Below are positions 33,391 through 42,197 of a stretch of 64,000 bases of DNA, in pieces. Source of the DNA: DASRDB01 sp035652815 (GTDB taxonomy: Bacteria; Chloroflexota; Ktedonobacteria; Ktedonobacterales; Ktedonobacteraceae); NCBI GenBank assembly GCA_035652815.1, contig DASRDB010000006.1, positions 227,978 to 291,977 on the forward strand. Reading direction: 5' to 3'. Position numbers and translations under genes: made by a program. The notes below the pieces were generated by a model. That model was not told the origin of the DNA, ran no database searches, and saw only the letters and a program-made list of their open reading frames with translations. Numbering within the stretch: position 1 is the first letter of the stretch; each line of letters opens with the position of its first letter.

Positions 33391-34878
33391 TTATCTTCCG
33401 GCCAGGAAGGCTAGCAGGCTGTTGGCGGCGGGGGTTGCCAGGAGCAGGACGACCTGGGCGGCGAAGGTGATGACGATCAGGGCTGCGGTGGTCAGGGCAA
33501 TGGACGAACTGAGGGTCATGGGTGTGGTCAGGTGGTCTTCTCTGGCGGGGGCGTCGAAGTACATGGACTTGACGATGCGCCCGTAGTAGACGAGAGAGAC
33601 GACGCTGTTAAGCAGGGCTATGATGACCAGCCAGCCGAGACCCGGGCCCCAGGCTGCCGTAAAAATGACAACCTTGCTGACGAAACCTGCCATTGGTGGA
33701 ATACCCGCCAGCGAAAGCAGGCAGAGGGCCGTTCCCGCGCTCAGGAGCGGGGCGCGTTTGGCGAGGCCGCGGAAGTCTTCGATTTTTTCGCCGCCCGTTG
33801 CGTTGGCGAGAGCGATGATGCCGGAGAACGCACCCAGGTTAGTGAGAACGTAGACCAGGATGAAGAACAACACAGCGGTATTGCCATCGGAGTTCTTGCC
33901 GTAGATGCTGGCGAGCATCCCAACCAGGATATAACCCGCCTGCGCGATGCTCGAATAGGCCATCATGCGCTTGACGTTGGTCTGCACTGCTGCGACGACG
34001 TTGCCGAGGGTCATGGTCAGAATAGCGACGACGGCGATAACAATGGTGAGTGAAGTGAGATTGACCTGTCCCAGGCCGCCATCGATGAAGACGCGAATCA
34101 GGGCGGCGAAACCGGCGGCTTTCGAGCCGACCGAGAAGAAAGCAGTCGCGGGCGTTGGCGCGCCCTCGTAGATGTCGGGTGCCCACATGTGGAACGGCAC
34201 AGCCGAAATCTTGAAGCCGAAACCTGCCAGGATGAGTACAGAGGCGATGAGGACAAGGACGTTACCATCATGCACACCGGCCTTGATCGAAGCGGCGATG
34301 CCCATCAGATCGGTTGTGCCGGTCAGGCCGTAGAGCAGGGCGAAGCCGTAGAGCAGGATGGCAGAAGACATCGCGCCGAGCAGGACATATTTTACGGCAG
34401 CTTCCGATGAACGTTCGTTGGTGCGCAGCAGGCCCGCCATGACGTAGAGCGGAATGCTGGTGAGTTCGAGCGAGATGTAAATAGAGATCAGTTCGCCTGT
34501 GCTGGCCATGAACATCATGCCGGTCACGGAGAAGAGCATCAGGGTGTAAAACTCGCCATCAGCCCCACGCACGTATTTGTTGACATAATTGTACGAGGCC
34601 AGGATCATTACGGCGGCAATAATCAGGAAAACGATCTGGAAGAAGAGGGCATAGGGATCGACGATCAGCATGCCCCAGAAAGCATGATGGACAACCGAGA
34701 AGTCTAGTGATAACGCCAGAGAGATGGCTAAAGCGACCGGCACAATCAGGCCGATCAGGGCGACGGTGACGGTGACGATGCGGCGTTTGACGAACAGGTC
34801 AACGCACATCACCACCAGCGCCAGGATCACCAGCGATAGCTGTGGCGAGAGCAAATAAAGATCAGATACATGAAACAT
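33391..34878 (-). CDS. nuoN: NADH-quinone oxidoreductase subunit N
   Basis: 495 aa with about 14 membrane helices of the Mrp-antiporter-like complex I type. Key features: KYVLLGAMSSAILLYGFAL with the conserved Lys (about 161), the helix 8 lysine in FFSVGSKAAGF, and VLLFFILVYVLTNLG. It pumps protons in the membrane arm of complex I. It is the last gene of the nuoJKLMN group; a family 1 repeat separates it from nuoM. Confidence 0.95.
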   Translation of the reverse strand: MFHVSDLYLLSPQLSLVILALVVMCVDLFVKRRIVTVTVALIGLIVPVALAISLALSLDFSVVHHAFWGMLIVDPYALFFQIVFLIIAAVMILASYNYVNKYVRGADGEFYTLMLFSVTGMMFMASTGELISIYISLELTSIPLYVMAGLLRTNERSSEAAVKYVLLGAMSSAILLYGFALLYGLTGTTDLMGIAASIKAGVHDGNVLVLIASVLILAGFGFKISAVPFHMWAPDIYEGAPTPATAFFSVGSKAAGFAALIRVFIDGGLGQVNLTSLTIVIAVVAILTMTLGNVVAAVQTNVKRMMAYSSIAQAGYILVGMLASIYGKNSDGNTAVLFFILVYVLTNLGAFSGIIALANATGGEKIEDFRGLAKRAPLLSAGTALCLLSLAGIPPMAGFVSKVVIFTAAWGPGLGWLVIIALLNSVVSLVYYGRIVKSMYFDAPAREDHLTTPMTLSSSIALTTAALIVITFAAQVVLLLATPAANSLLAFLAGR

Positions 34879-34950
34879 AGATTTGGCTCCTTGCGTCGCC
34901 GGGTGCGCTGACTTGATGAAGTTTTACAACATACGAGGGGAGACTCGCCC

Positions 34951-35039
34951 CTGTCATCCTGAGCGCAGCGAAGGGTCTGAGTTCTCCGGCAGGGGCGTGT
35001 GCCATCACCGGAGATCCTTCGCTGCGCTCAGGATGACAG
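34951..35039. repeat. Inverted repeat, family 1, between nuoM and nuoN
   Basis: 28-bp arms (34951-34978, 35012-35039) with one mismatch, CTGTCATCCTGAGCGCAGCG. It lies inside the nuo operon, as a second copy does between nuoL and nuoM, so it may modulate relative expression. Confidence 0.88.
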
Positions 35040-35095
35040 TACTGGATATTCCCTTGTTATTTGTAAACGTTCAATAAGTCAGCGTGCCCATAATT

Positions 35096-36664
35096 TTAGT
35101 GTATGACTAGCGTACTCGTATGCATGATAGCATTGAGCGCGGGTGTGATGACATTGGTCAGGATGCTTGGGAAAATGCCGATCAGCACGATAAACACGGC
35201 CAGTGAAATGAGCGGAATGGCCTCGCGCCAGTTGGCATCGGGGAGCCAGTTCCAGCGCGTGTTGAATGGGCCGTAGAAGACGCGCTTGAGCATCCAGAGC
35301 AGGTAGCTGGCCGTCAGGATCATGGTGAAGACCGAAACGACCGTGACGGCAGTCCAGATTTTAAAGCTCGATGTAAAGGTGATATATTCCGCGACGAAGC
35401 CAGCCAGGCCGGGGAGACCGAGCGAGGCCAGCCCGGCGAAGGTAAAGAGCGTCGCCAGCAAGGGCATCTTTTTCGCCACGCCACCAAAGACTGCGATTTC
35501 ACGAGTATGCGCGTGGTCGTAGATCACGCCAACACAGAAGAAGAGCAGGCCGGTAATGATGCCGTGACTGAACATCTGGATAGTCGCGCCCGTCAGAGCG
35601 GCTGTGCGGAAGGCCATATCGCCGAATCCGGCTGCTGCCGCAGCGACACCAAGCAGCACCACGCCCATGTGGCTCACGCTTGAATACGCGATCAGGCGCT
35701 TCATGTCGGTTTGCACCAGACAGATGGCCGCGCCGTAGAGAATGTTGATGGCGGCGATCACTGCCAGCCAGCCGGAGAACTCGCGAATGCCCACCGGGAG
35801 AAGCGTGAAGCAGATGCGAATCAGACCATAGGCACCCATCTTCAGCAGGATACCGGCCAGGATGACGCTGACTTCGGTTGGGGCGTCGGTATGGGCATCA
35901 GGCAGCCAGGTATGGAACGGGAACATGGGAATTTTGATGGCGAAGGCCAGGAAGATCAGCAGGAAGGTGAGCAACTGCCAGCTCCAGCCGAAGATCGGGC
36001 CGACGCCGGTCAAGAAGTGCGTCGAGAAGTACTGCATGCTCGCGGTAGTGCCGCCCAACTGGAAGTAGAGTACCAGGATACCGGCCAGCATGAAGATACT
36101 GCCGAAGAAGGTGTAGAGCAGGAACTTCCAGGCCGAGTAGATGCGACCGGGCATGCCATGTTTCACAACATCACTGCCCCAGATGCCGATAAGCAGGAAC
36201 ATGGGGGCGAGTTCGACTTCCCAGAAGAGGAAGAAGAGTAACAGGTCGAGCGAGATGAAGACGCCCATCACGCCGGTTTCCAGCAGCAGCAGCAGGGCCA
36301 TGTATTCTTTGACGCGGGCCTTTTCCCAGCCGCCTACAATAGCAAGCATAGTGAGCAGGGCATTGAGAATGACCATTGGCAGGCTCAGGCCATCGACGCC
36401 CAGGTTGTAGTCGATTTTGAAATGGACGTTGCTGGCCTTGAAGTCGATCCAGGGTAGAGTAAATTGTTCCGCCGGGTGATTGAGATTGCCGAAGTTATAG
36501 CCGTTGGCGGCGATGCGGAAAAATATGGCCATCGCCAGCACAAAGGTGATGGCAGTGGCAAGCAGCGCCATCCAGCGCGCAATGCGAACAGGCGTTGCCA
36601 TCACCACCAGCGCGCCCAGCACCGGCACCAGCAGTATCCAGGTTAGATCGCTTGTAAAAATCAT
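35096..36664 (-). CDS. nuoM: NADH-quinone oxidoreductase subunit M
   Basis: 522 aa with about 14 helices. Conserved features: LLLLETGVMGVFISLDLLLF with the helix 5 glutamate, the lysine of FAIKIPMFPFHTWLPDAH, and MKRLIAYSSVSHMGVV. These mark an antiporter-like proton-pumping subunit of complex I. It lies between nuoL and nuoN on the same strand with repeat-bearing gaps on both sides. The peripheral-arm genes nuoA-I are not in the window, and nuoJ begins this group, so they may be elsewhere or the complex may use ferredoxin instead of an NADH module. Confidence 0.95.
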   Translation of the reverse strand: MIFTSDLTWILLVPVLGALVVMATPVRIARWMALLATAITFVLAMAIFFRIAANGYNFGNLNHPAEQFTLPWIDFKASNVHFKIDYNLGVDGLSLPMVILNALLTMLAIVGGWEKARVKEYMALLLLLETGVMGVFISLDLLLFFLFWEVELAPMFLLIGIWGSDVVKHGMPGRIYSAWKFLLYTFFGSIFMLAGILVLYFQLGGTTASMQYFSTHFLTGVGPIFGWSWQLLTFLLIFLAFAIKIPMFPFHTWLPDAHTDAPTEVSVILAGILLKMGAYGLIRICFTLLPVGIREFSGWLAVIAAINILYGAAICLVQTDMKRLIAYSSVSHMGVVLLGVAAAAAGFGDMAFRTAALTGATIQMFSHGIITGLLFFCVGVIYDHAHTREIAVFGGVAKKMPLLATLFTFAGLASLGLPGLAGFVAEYITFTSSFKIWTAVTVVSVFTMILTASYLLWMLKRVFYGPFNTRWNWLPDANWREAIPLISLAVFIVLIGIFPSILTNVITPALNAIMHTSTLVIH

Positions 36665-36734
36665 ATGATATCCTCATCAGACATGTAGGGAAGCGATGAT
36701 GAAGTTTTACGAACAAAACCCGTAATGCCTTGTA

Positions 36735-36819
36735 TGTCATCCTGAGCGCAGCGAAGGATCTGTGGGCCGAGCGATTCGTCCGTCGAAGCAGAAGATCCTT
36801 CGCTGCGCTCAGGATGACA
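36735..36819. repeat. Inverted repeat, family 1, between nuoL and nuoM
   Basis: 27-bp perfect arms (36735-36761, 36793-36819), TGTCATCCTGAGCGCAGCG, in the gap between two nuo genes. The segment GATGAAGTTTTAC upstream is shared with the gap between nuoM and nuoN, suggesting duplicated spacers. Confidence 0.9.
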
Positions 36820-36886
36820 TATTGGGATGGCTGATCCAGGTTGTTTAAGGTTGTTCAGGTTCATCATCGTATCTCCCTACAGGCCG

Positions 36887-39073
36887 TTATTTCACGAATG
36901 TTACCAGTGCGAAGACGAGAATTGCCAGTATGGCAACGCCGCCGAAGAAGCCAACCATATAGGTTTGCACCTTGCCGGTTTCGATATGGCGGACGCCGCG
37001 ACCGAAGTCGGTAACAGCAGCAGCTACGCCATTGACGATGCCATCGACGACATACGTGTCGAAGGCTGCCGCGATATGGCAGACGCCAAAGACCACGTAG
37101 CGAATGAGCAGGTCGTAGAGGTCGTCGATGTAGAACTTGCGCAGCGTCAGGTAGTACAGGAAGCGCAGCACAGCATTGTTTTGCACCACGTTATTGATGG
37201 TGGCAAGGTCGAAGCGGGTGTAAAGGACGAAGGCCCAGCCGAGGCCGATGAACGAGACCAGCACGCCGATCCAGGTGAGGGGATCGGACAGGACGGTTCC
37301 AATGTTCAAGGATGGCGCGCCCGGCTGGACGAAGCCGAAGAAGCCAGTCCAGTAGCCCGCGAAGATCGAGGCGATAGCCAGGATAATCAATGGAATGGTG
37401 ATGGTGCGTGGCGATTCGTGTGGATCGCCCTCGCCGCGATAGGGGCCACCCCAGAGACCGCCAAACCTGCCGCCCTTGCCGCCAAAGGCCAGGATAAAGG
37501 CGCGCAGCATGTAGAACGCGGTCAGGCCAGCAGTGCCGAGTGTGATGATGTACAGGCCGTAGTCGCCATGCTCAAAGGTAAGGCCAATAATGTTGTCTTT
37601 ACTGTAGAAGCCGGAGAAGAATGGGAAGCCTGAAATTGCCAGCGTGGCAATCAGCCAGGTAATGGCTGTGATCGGCATATGTGGGCCAAGTCCGCCCATC
37701 TTGCGCATATCCTGTACTTCCTGGTGAGTGGCGTGATGCAGAGAGTGAATGACGCTGCCAGCGCCCAGGAAGAGCAGAGCCTTGAAGAAGGCGTGCGTGA
37801 AGAGGTGGAACATACCGGCACCCACGCCGATATCGGTATGATAGGCCACGCCGAGGCCAACGAACATGTAGCCTAGCTGGCTGATGGTCGAGAAAGCAAG
37901 CACGCGCTTGAAGTCGGTCTGTGTTAGCGCGGTCAGAGCGGCGTAGAGAGCGGTGATAGCGCCGACCCAGGCGACGACCTGCAAAGCCAGGGGATCAGCC
38001 GCCGAGAAGAGCGGGAAGGTGCGTGCCACCATGTAGACGCCTGCGGCAACCATTGTCGCGGCATGGATGAGCGCGCTCACGGGGGTGGGGCCTTCCATAG
38101 CGGTCGGCAACCAGATGGTGAGCGGTATCTGCGCGGATTTACCGATAGCGCCGCAGAAGACCAGGATCATGGCGAGGGTCAGCAGGCCAGTGTTGCCCGC
38201 GAAAACGTGCGCCACGCCATGCGGGTCGGTTGGCGAAGACAGGGTCGCGAAATCGAAGGTGCCTGTATTCGTGAAGAGGATCATGATGCCGATGATGAAG
38301 CCTACATCACCGACGCGGTTGGCGATGAAGGCCTGGATGGCGGCGGTGGCTGGCGCGGGTCGATCCTGTTCGGGCTTGGCGGTCTTGTTGATCCAGAAGC
38401 CGATCAGCAAGTAGGAACTCAGGCCCACCAGTTCCCAACCGATGAAGATGACCAGGAAGTTCTGCGCGAAGACGATATCCAGCATGGAGAAGGTGAAAAG
38501 CGAGAGATACGAGAAGAAACGCGCGTATCCCGCCGAGTTCTCCATGTAGCCTTGCGAGTAGAATTGCACCAGCAGGGAGACGGTTGTTACAACCACCATC
38601 ATTGCGATGCCCAGGTTATCCAGGTGGTAGGCGATAGTATAGGGCGGCGTTCCCTGCGAGCCAGAGAGCCAGTCGTAAGCAAGGACCTGGATGCCGCTCG
38701 TGGGCATCCTGGGAGCGATGCTGATCAGGCCTGTCTGGTTGAAGAGGATGATCCAGGAGTAAATACAGGCGAGGGCGACGATTAAAATGCTGACGTAGCC
38801 GCTCATCTTCGCGCCGAGCGTCAGGCGTGGCACTTTGGGGTCTTCGTCGTCCTCCAGCACCTCATGCTCGCCATGCGGGCCGGTGGTCTCGATATAATGT
38901 GTGTTCTCGTCGCCTTCGCCTTCGCTGTGGGCGTGAGCGTGGTCTCCGGCGGAAGCGGTGGCGTTCACCTGCCTGCGTGTTGCCAGATCCCACATGCGGG
39001 TGCCGAAAATAATGACCACGAAGGAGAAGAGCGGTGAGAACAGGATGAGCCAGGAATATTGATAGAGTCCCAT
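36887..39073 (-). CDS. nuoL: NADH-quinone oxidoreductase subunit L
   Basis: 728 aa, the largest antiporter-like subunit, with about 16 helices and the long lateral helix at the C terminus. Features: IFIGWELVGLSSYLLIGFW (helix 5 Glu region), KSAQIPLTIWLPTAMEGPTP with the conserved Lys, and LHHATHQEVQDMRKMGGL. Between the first two helices is an unusual hydrophilic insertion (about 38-85) rich in His, Glu and Asp (DHAHAHSEGEGDENTHY, then GPHGEHEVLEDDED), not typical of NuoL, which could bind metal or be a flexible loop. Confidence 0.95.
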   Translation of the reverse strand: MGLYQYSWLILFSPLFSFVVIIFGTRMWDLATRRQVNATASAGDHAHAHSEGEGDENTHYIETTGPHGEHEVLEDDEDPKVPRLTLGAKMSGYVSILIVALACIYSWIILFNQTGLISIAPRMPTSGIQVLAYDWLSGSQGTPPYTIAYHLDNLGIAMMVVVTTVSLLVQFYSQGYMENSAGYARFFSYLSLFTFSMLDIVFAQNFLVIFIGWELVGLSSYLLIGFWINKTAKPEQDRPAPATAAIQAFIANRVGDVGFIIGIMILFTNTGTFDFATLSSPTDPHGVAHVFAGNTGLLTLAMILVFCGAIGKSAQIPLTIWLPTAMEGPTPVSALIHAATMVAAGVYMVARTFPLFSAADPLALQVVAWVGAITALYAALTALTQTDFKRVLAFSTISQLGYMFVGLGVAYHTDIGVGAGMFHLFTHAFFKALLFLGAGSVIHSLHHATHQEVQDMRKMGGLGPHMPITAITWLIATLAISGFPFFSGFYSKDNIIGLTFEHGDYGLYIITLGTAGLTAFYMLRAFILAFGGKGGRFGGLWGGPYRGEGDPHESPRTITIPLIILAIASIFAGYWTGFFGFVQPGAPSLNIGTVLSDPLTWIGVLVSFIGLGWAFVLYTRFDLATINNVVQNNAVLRFLYYLTLRKFYIDDLYDLLIRYVVFGVCHIAAAFDTYVVDGIVNGVAAAVTDFGRGVRHIETGKVQTYMVGFFGGVAILAILVFALVTFVK

Positions 39074-39077
39074 AATA

Positions 39078-39398
39078 TCACCACTTCATCAAATTGATTT
39101 CGCCAACGTCCACCGTGTTGCGCTTGCGATAGATGGCAATAATCATGGCGAGCGCGACCGCAGCTTCGGCGGCGGCAACGGTGATAATAAAGATGGCGAA
39201 GATTTGTCCGGTCAAATAGGTCGAGTACGGTTTGACCTTATTAAAGAAGGAAAAGCCGACCATTGTAATATTGACGGCGTTCAGCATGATTTCGATGCCC
39301 ATCAGCACGGCGATGGCGTTGCGTTTGGAGATGGCACCGAAGAGGCCGATGCAGAACAGGATCGCGCCGAGAATCAGAAAATGGTTTAACGTAAGCAT
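39078..39398 (-). CDS. nuoK: NADH-quinone oxidoreductase subunit K
   Basis: 106 aa, three helices, normal length. Conserved MGIEIMLNAVN (about 34-44) carries the glutamate in helix 2, and AAAEAAVALAM the one in helix 3. The gene stops four bases before nuoL starts and begins two bases after nuoJ ends, so the group is one operon. Confidence 0.95.
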   Translation of the reverse strand: MLTLNHFLILGAILFCIGLFGAISKRNAIAVLMGIEIMLNAVNITMVGFSFFNKVKPYSTYLTGQIFAIFIITVAAAEAAVALAMIIAIYRKRNTVDVGEINLMKW

Positions 39399-39400
39399 AA

Positions 39401-39952
39401 TTACTCCTCCCTACCAATGACGATCGCACCTACGATGGCTACGAGCAGGACGACTGAGGCAATTTCAAAAGGCAGCACGTAGCTATAGCAGGTAGGACTG
39501 TACAGTAGCTGGCCGATATAGGCAACATTGTTGGGCGGCAGCGGGCAGGCATTAGTACCATAGGGGCCGAAGCTGAAGCCGGTGCCGGGATGGGCGGTGG
39601 AATACTGGCCGAGCGAGATGGCGAAGATGATGGACGCGGCCAGAATCGCGCAGATGAGGAGAGCGGCCAGCCACTGCCGGTTGGTGGGATTGCTGTTGGT
39701 GCGCAGATTGGGCGTGCGCGTGAGCATGAGGGCAAACAGGATCAGAATGGTGACTGCTCCCGCGTAGATCAATATCTGGACGATGGCGATAAATTCGGCG
39801 TTGGCCAGAAGATAGATGCCTGCTGCCATCGCAAACAGCACCACCAGGGACAGCGCGCTGTGAACGATGTTGCGCATCCCGACCACGAGCAGGGCCGAAC
39901 CCACAAGAATAATGGCAACGATCCAGAACAATAGAGTCGGTAAATCTATCAT
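39401..39952 (-). CDS. nuoJ: NADH-quinone oxidoreductase subunit J
   Basis: 183 aa from the ATG that follows CCAGGAGGTCTATTTT. The longer frame to 40132 adds 60 residues with no family likeness and begins at TTG, so it is rejected. Five helices with VVLFAMAAGIYLLANAEFIA and YAGAVTILILFALML, typical of NuoJ. First gene of the nuoJKLMN group. A Pro/Gly-rich loop of about 30 residues (STAHPGTGFSFGPYG) lies between the last two helices. Confidence 0.93.
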   Translation of the reverse strand: MIDLPTLLFWIVAIILVGSALLVVGMRNIVHSALSLVVLFAMAAGIYLLANAEFIAIVQILIYAGAVTILILFALMLTRTPNLRTNSNPTNRQWLAALLICAILAASIIFAISLGQYSTAHPGTGFSFGPYGTNACPLPPNNVAYIGQLLYSPTCYSYVLPFEIASVVLLVAIVGAIVIGREE

Positions 39953-40238
39953 AAAATAGACCTCCTGGAGTTCTTTGAAATATGCTATTTTTATTGTAAC
40001 ATGCGCGTGCTGATTCGGCACATAGAGTCCATCGCATGAAGGTTTTTGTCCTCGAGATTGGGAGAAGCAATGCGATAGATGTACCTGTGAGATTCTAGCA
40101 AAACGAGGTAAGTGTGACAAGAGTGGCTGCAACCATAGGCATAAGACAAACGTCCTGATATTAAGGGATTTCTATCGAATAGAGTTGGAATGCTGTACAA
40201 TCGAGTAGCGCGTACACCTGTAGCACCTTGAGCTATGT

Positions 40239-40244
40239 TATAAT
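40239..40244 (+). promoter_or_regulatory. -10 element for the pseudokinase gene
   Basis: A consensus TATAAT lies about 45 bases before the start at 40290. The 337-base gap 39953-40289 also serves the divergent nuoJ; no other structure is seen. Confidence 0.45.
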
Positions 40245-40289
40245 TTTAAACAGGAATTGGGCGAACTATCCTGAAGGCGACGAAAAGCA

Positions 40290-42194
40290 ATGAGTATCAC
40301 TGATCTTCTGCCTGATCGCACTTCCTCACGCGATCTGTGCTGTCCAAATTGTCATGCTCCGCTCCCACCAGATGCCGCATTCTGCGGTTCCTGTGGGGAG
40401 CGTATCGATAAAAAGAAAGATATCACTGCATTTGAGCAGGATATTTCAAATCGCTATCGTATCACGTCGCTTATCCGGCGTCGGCCCTCGGTCAAGCTGT
40501 ATTTTGCCTTTGATAATCAGCAGTTGACGCCGCAGGGGCAGCGCATGGTAGCGATACGGGACATCGATTGCTCGGCGCTGGATGAGGCCGGACGACTGCG
40601 CGTCTTTGAACTGGTGCAGCAGGAGTACGATCTTTTGCGGCGCTGGCAACTGCCTTATGTGATGCATGCGATTGACCTGCGCTACTACCAGGGACATCTT
40701 TACGTGGTGGCGGGTACGGCTGCTTTTACGAAAGAGGGCGAGGGACACGAGATGCGCGAGGATGCGTCCCGGCACCTGTACACCTTGCAGGATTTTTTGC
40801 AGAGCGGCCAGGGTTTGCCGCCCGAGGGGAGAGCCGTCGAGTGGGTAGGAAAGCTGTGCCTGGGTGTGGAGCGGCTGCATCGCCGGGGGGTGGTGATAGG
40901 CGACCTCGATCCGTATACGGTTATTCTTGATGACAACAGCGAGGATGCTGCGCCCTGGTTGATGATCTCCTGGCTGTCGCCAGAGTTACGGGAGCTGTTG
41001 CCGGGTGTTTCGGCGTCTGCGCAGCGTTCGTACTTTGCCGCGCCCGAGGCTTTACAGGGCAGTGCGGAGGCGCGGTCGGACGTGTATAGCCTGGGCGCGA
41101 TCCTCTACCTGCTGCTGACTGGCATGACGCCCGAAGACGCCGCGACACGCAATCGCACGCGCACGCCTCACGAGATAAATTCGCACATTCACCAGCATAT
41201 AAGTGAGGCCGTGATGCAGGCGCTGGCGACTGAGCCAGAAGATCGTTTTGAAAGCGCGAAAGGCATGCTGGAAGCGCTGCGCAATCCACAGTTCCGGCGC
41301 AAGCCCCCAAAGAAAGTGGCCGAGGAAGAGGCTTTGGAAGATGTAGAGACGGTTCGTATTCTGCCCCTTTCGCGCAAGCACCTGGAAAACTGGAAGGCCG
41401 CTCGCACGCAGGCCGTTACCTCAGAAATCTCTCCAGCAGTTCCTGAGACGCCACAGCCGGAAACGCAGGCTGGAGAGCAGCATGGCAGCGCGCCAGAAGT
41501 GATTGTGGAGACACCTGTTCCGACGGGAGTTGAAGATGGCGGAGCGCAAGCAGAGGAAGTTGATGTGTTCGACCAGGATGAGCAGGCGCAAGGTGCTGGC
41601 GAGCCAAAGAAGGCCGGTTGGTTGCAGCGCATCACGGGCGTACTTCCAGCGATCAGCGCCGGAAAGAAAGAGGCACAGCAGCAGGCCGCTCCGCAGAAGC
41701 CTTCCTGGTGGCAGCAGTTGAAGCAGGCGATTCTGGGGAAGCAGGAACACGTGCTCACGGCAGCGGCCATTATTGAAACGCCAATGCGAGTGCAGCCAGA
41801 TCAGATGTACACCATCCGCATGCATATTATAGGCAGGAATGAGCCGGAATTGCCGTCGGAAGCGAAACGAGGCAGCAGACCGGCGGGCCTGAGCGCGCTT
41901 GTCTATGGAGATACGGTGTCTATTGAGGTGCGCTCGGTTTTGCAACAAAGTTATGCCTATATTGTGCAGCGAGCGACAGTGACGGTGCCTGCCGAGGGCT
42001 ATGTGGCCGAGGTGACGATTCCCATGCAGCCGCTCTCAAGCACGCCGGTTGGTCGGCGCGACCGCCTGCACATCTTTTTCCTGGACGACAATCGCCACCA
42101 GTTGTACGAAAAGCCGTTTGTGGTAGAGGTCTTTGTCTCGCAGCATGTACGGCGCGGGCAGGAGGGGCATCACGTCCTCACCATTCCGGTATAG
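40290..42194 (+). CDS. Zinc-ribbon protein with degenerate kinase (pseudokinase) domain
   Basis: 634 aa, no membrane helix. Residues 18-35 form a zinc ribbon (CPNC...CGSC). Residues about 55-330 resemble a PknB kinase: catalytic loop region HRRGVVIGDLDPYTVILD keeps an Asp but not HRD or the Asn, the DFG site reads ISWLSPEL, and SDVYSLGAILYLLLTG is preserved. Without the metal-binding DFG it is probably inactive and acts as a scaffold or regulator. A long acidic Pro/Glu-rich linker (about 350-480) leads to a C-terminal beta-rich domain (490-634, ending HHVLTIPV). It may bind partners of the membrane kinases. It ends three bases from the convergent exchanger gene. Confidence 0.82.
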   Translation: MSITDLLPDRTSSRDLCCPNCHAPLPPDAAFCGSCGERIDKKKDITAFEQDISNRYRITSLIRRRPSVKLYFAFDNQQLTPQGQRMVAIRDIDCSALDEAGRLRVFELVQQEYDLLRRWQLPYVMHAIDLRYYQGHLYVVAGTAAFTKEGEGHEMREDASRHLYTLQDFLQSGQGLPPEGRAVEWVGKLCLGVERLHRRGVVIGDLDPYTVILDDNSEDAAPWLMISWLSPELRELLPGVSASAQRSYFAAPEALQGSAEARSDVYSLGAILYLLLTGMTPEDAATRNRTRTPHEINSHIHQHISEAVMQALATEPEDRFESAKGMLEALRNPQFRRKPPKKVAEEEALEDVETVRILPLSRKHLENWKAARTQAVTSEISPAVPETPQPETQAGEQHGSAPEVIVETPVPTGVEDGGAQAEEVDVFDQDEQAQGAGEPKKAGWLQRITGVLPAISAGKKEAQQQAAPQKPSWWQQLKQAILGKQEHVLTAAAIIETPMRVQPDQMYTIRMHIIGRNEPELPSEAKRGSRPAGLSALVYGDTVSIEVRSVLQQSYAYIVQRATVTVPAEGYVAEVTIPMQPLSSTPVGRRDRLHIFFLDDNRHQLYEKPFVVEVFVSQHVRRGQEGHHVLTIPV

Positions 42195-42197
42195 GGT

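Noticed and set aside
36827..37633. 268-codon frame opposite nuoL
   Set aside because: Antisense to a clear complex I subunit, no domain and no plausible start.
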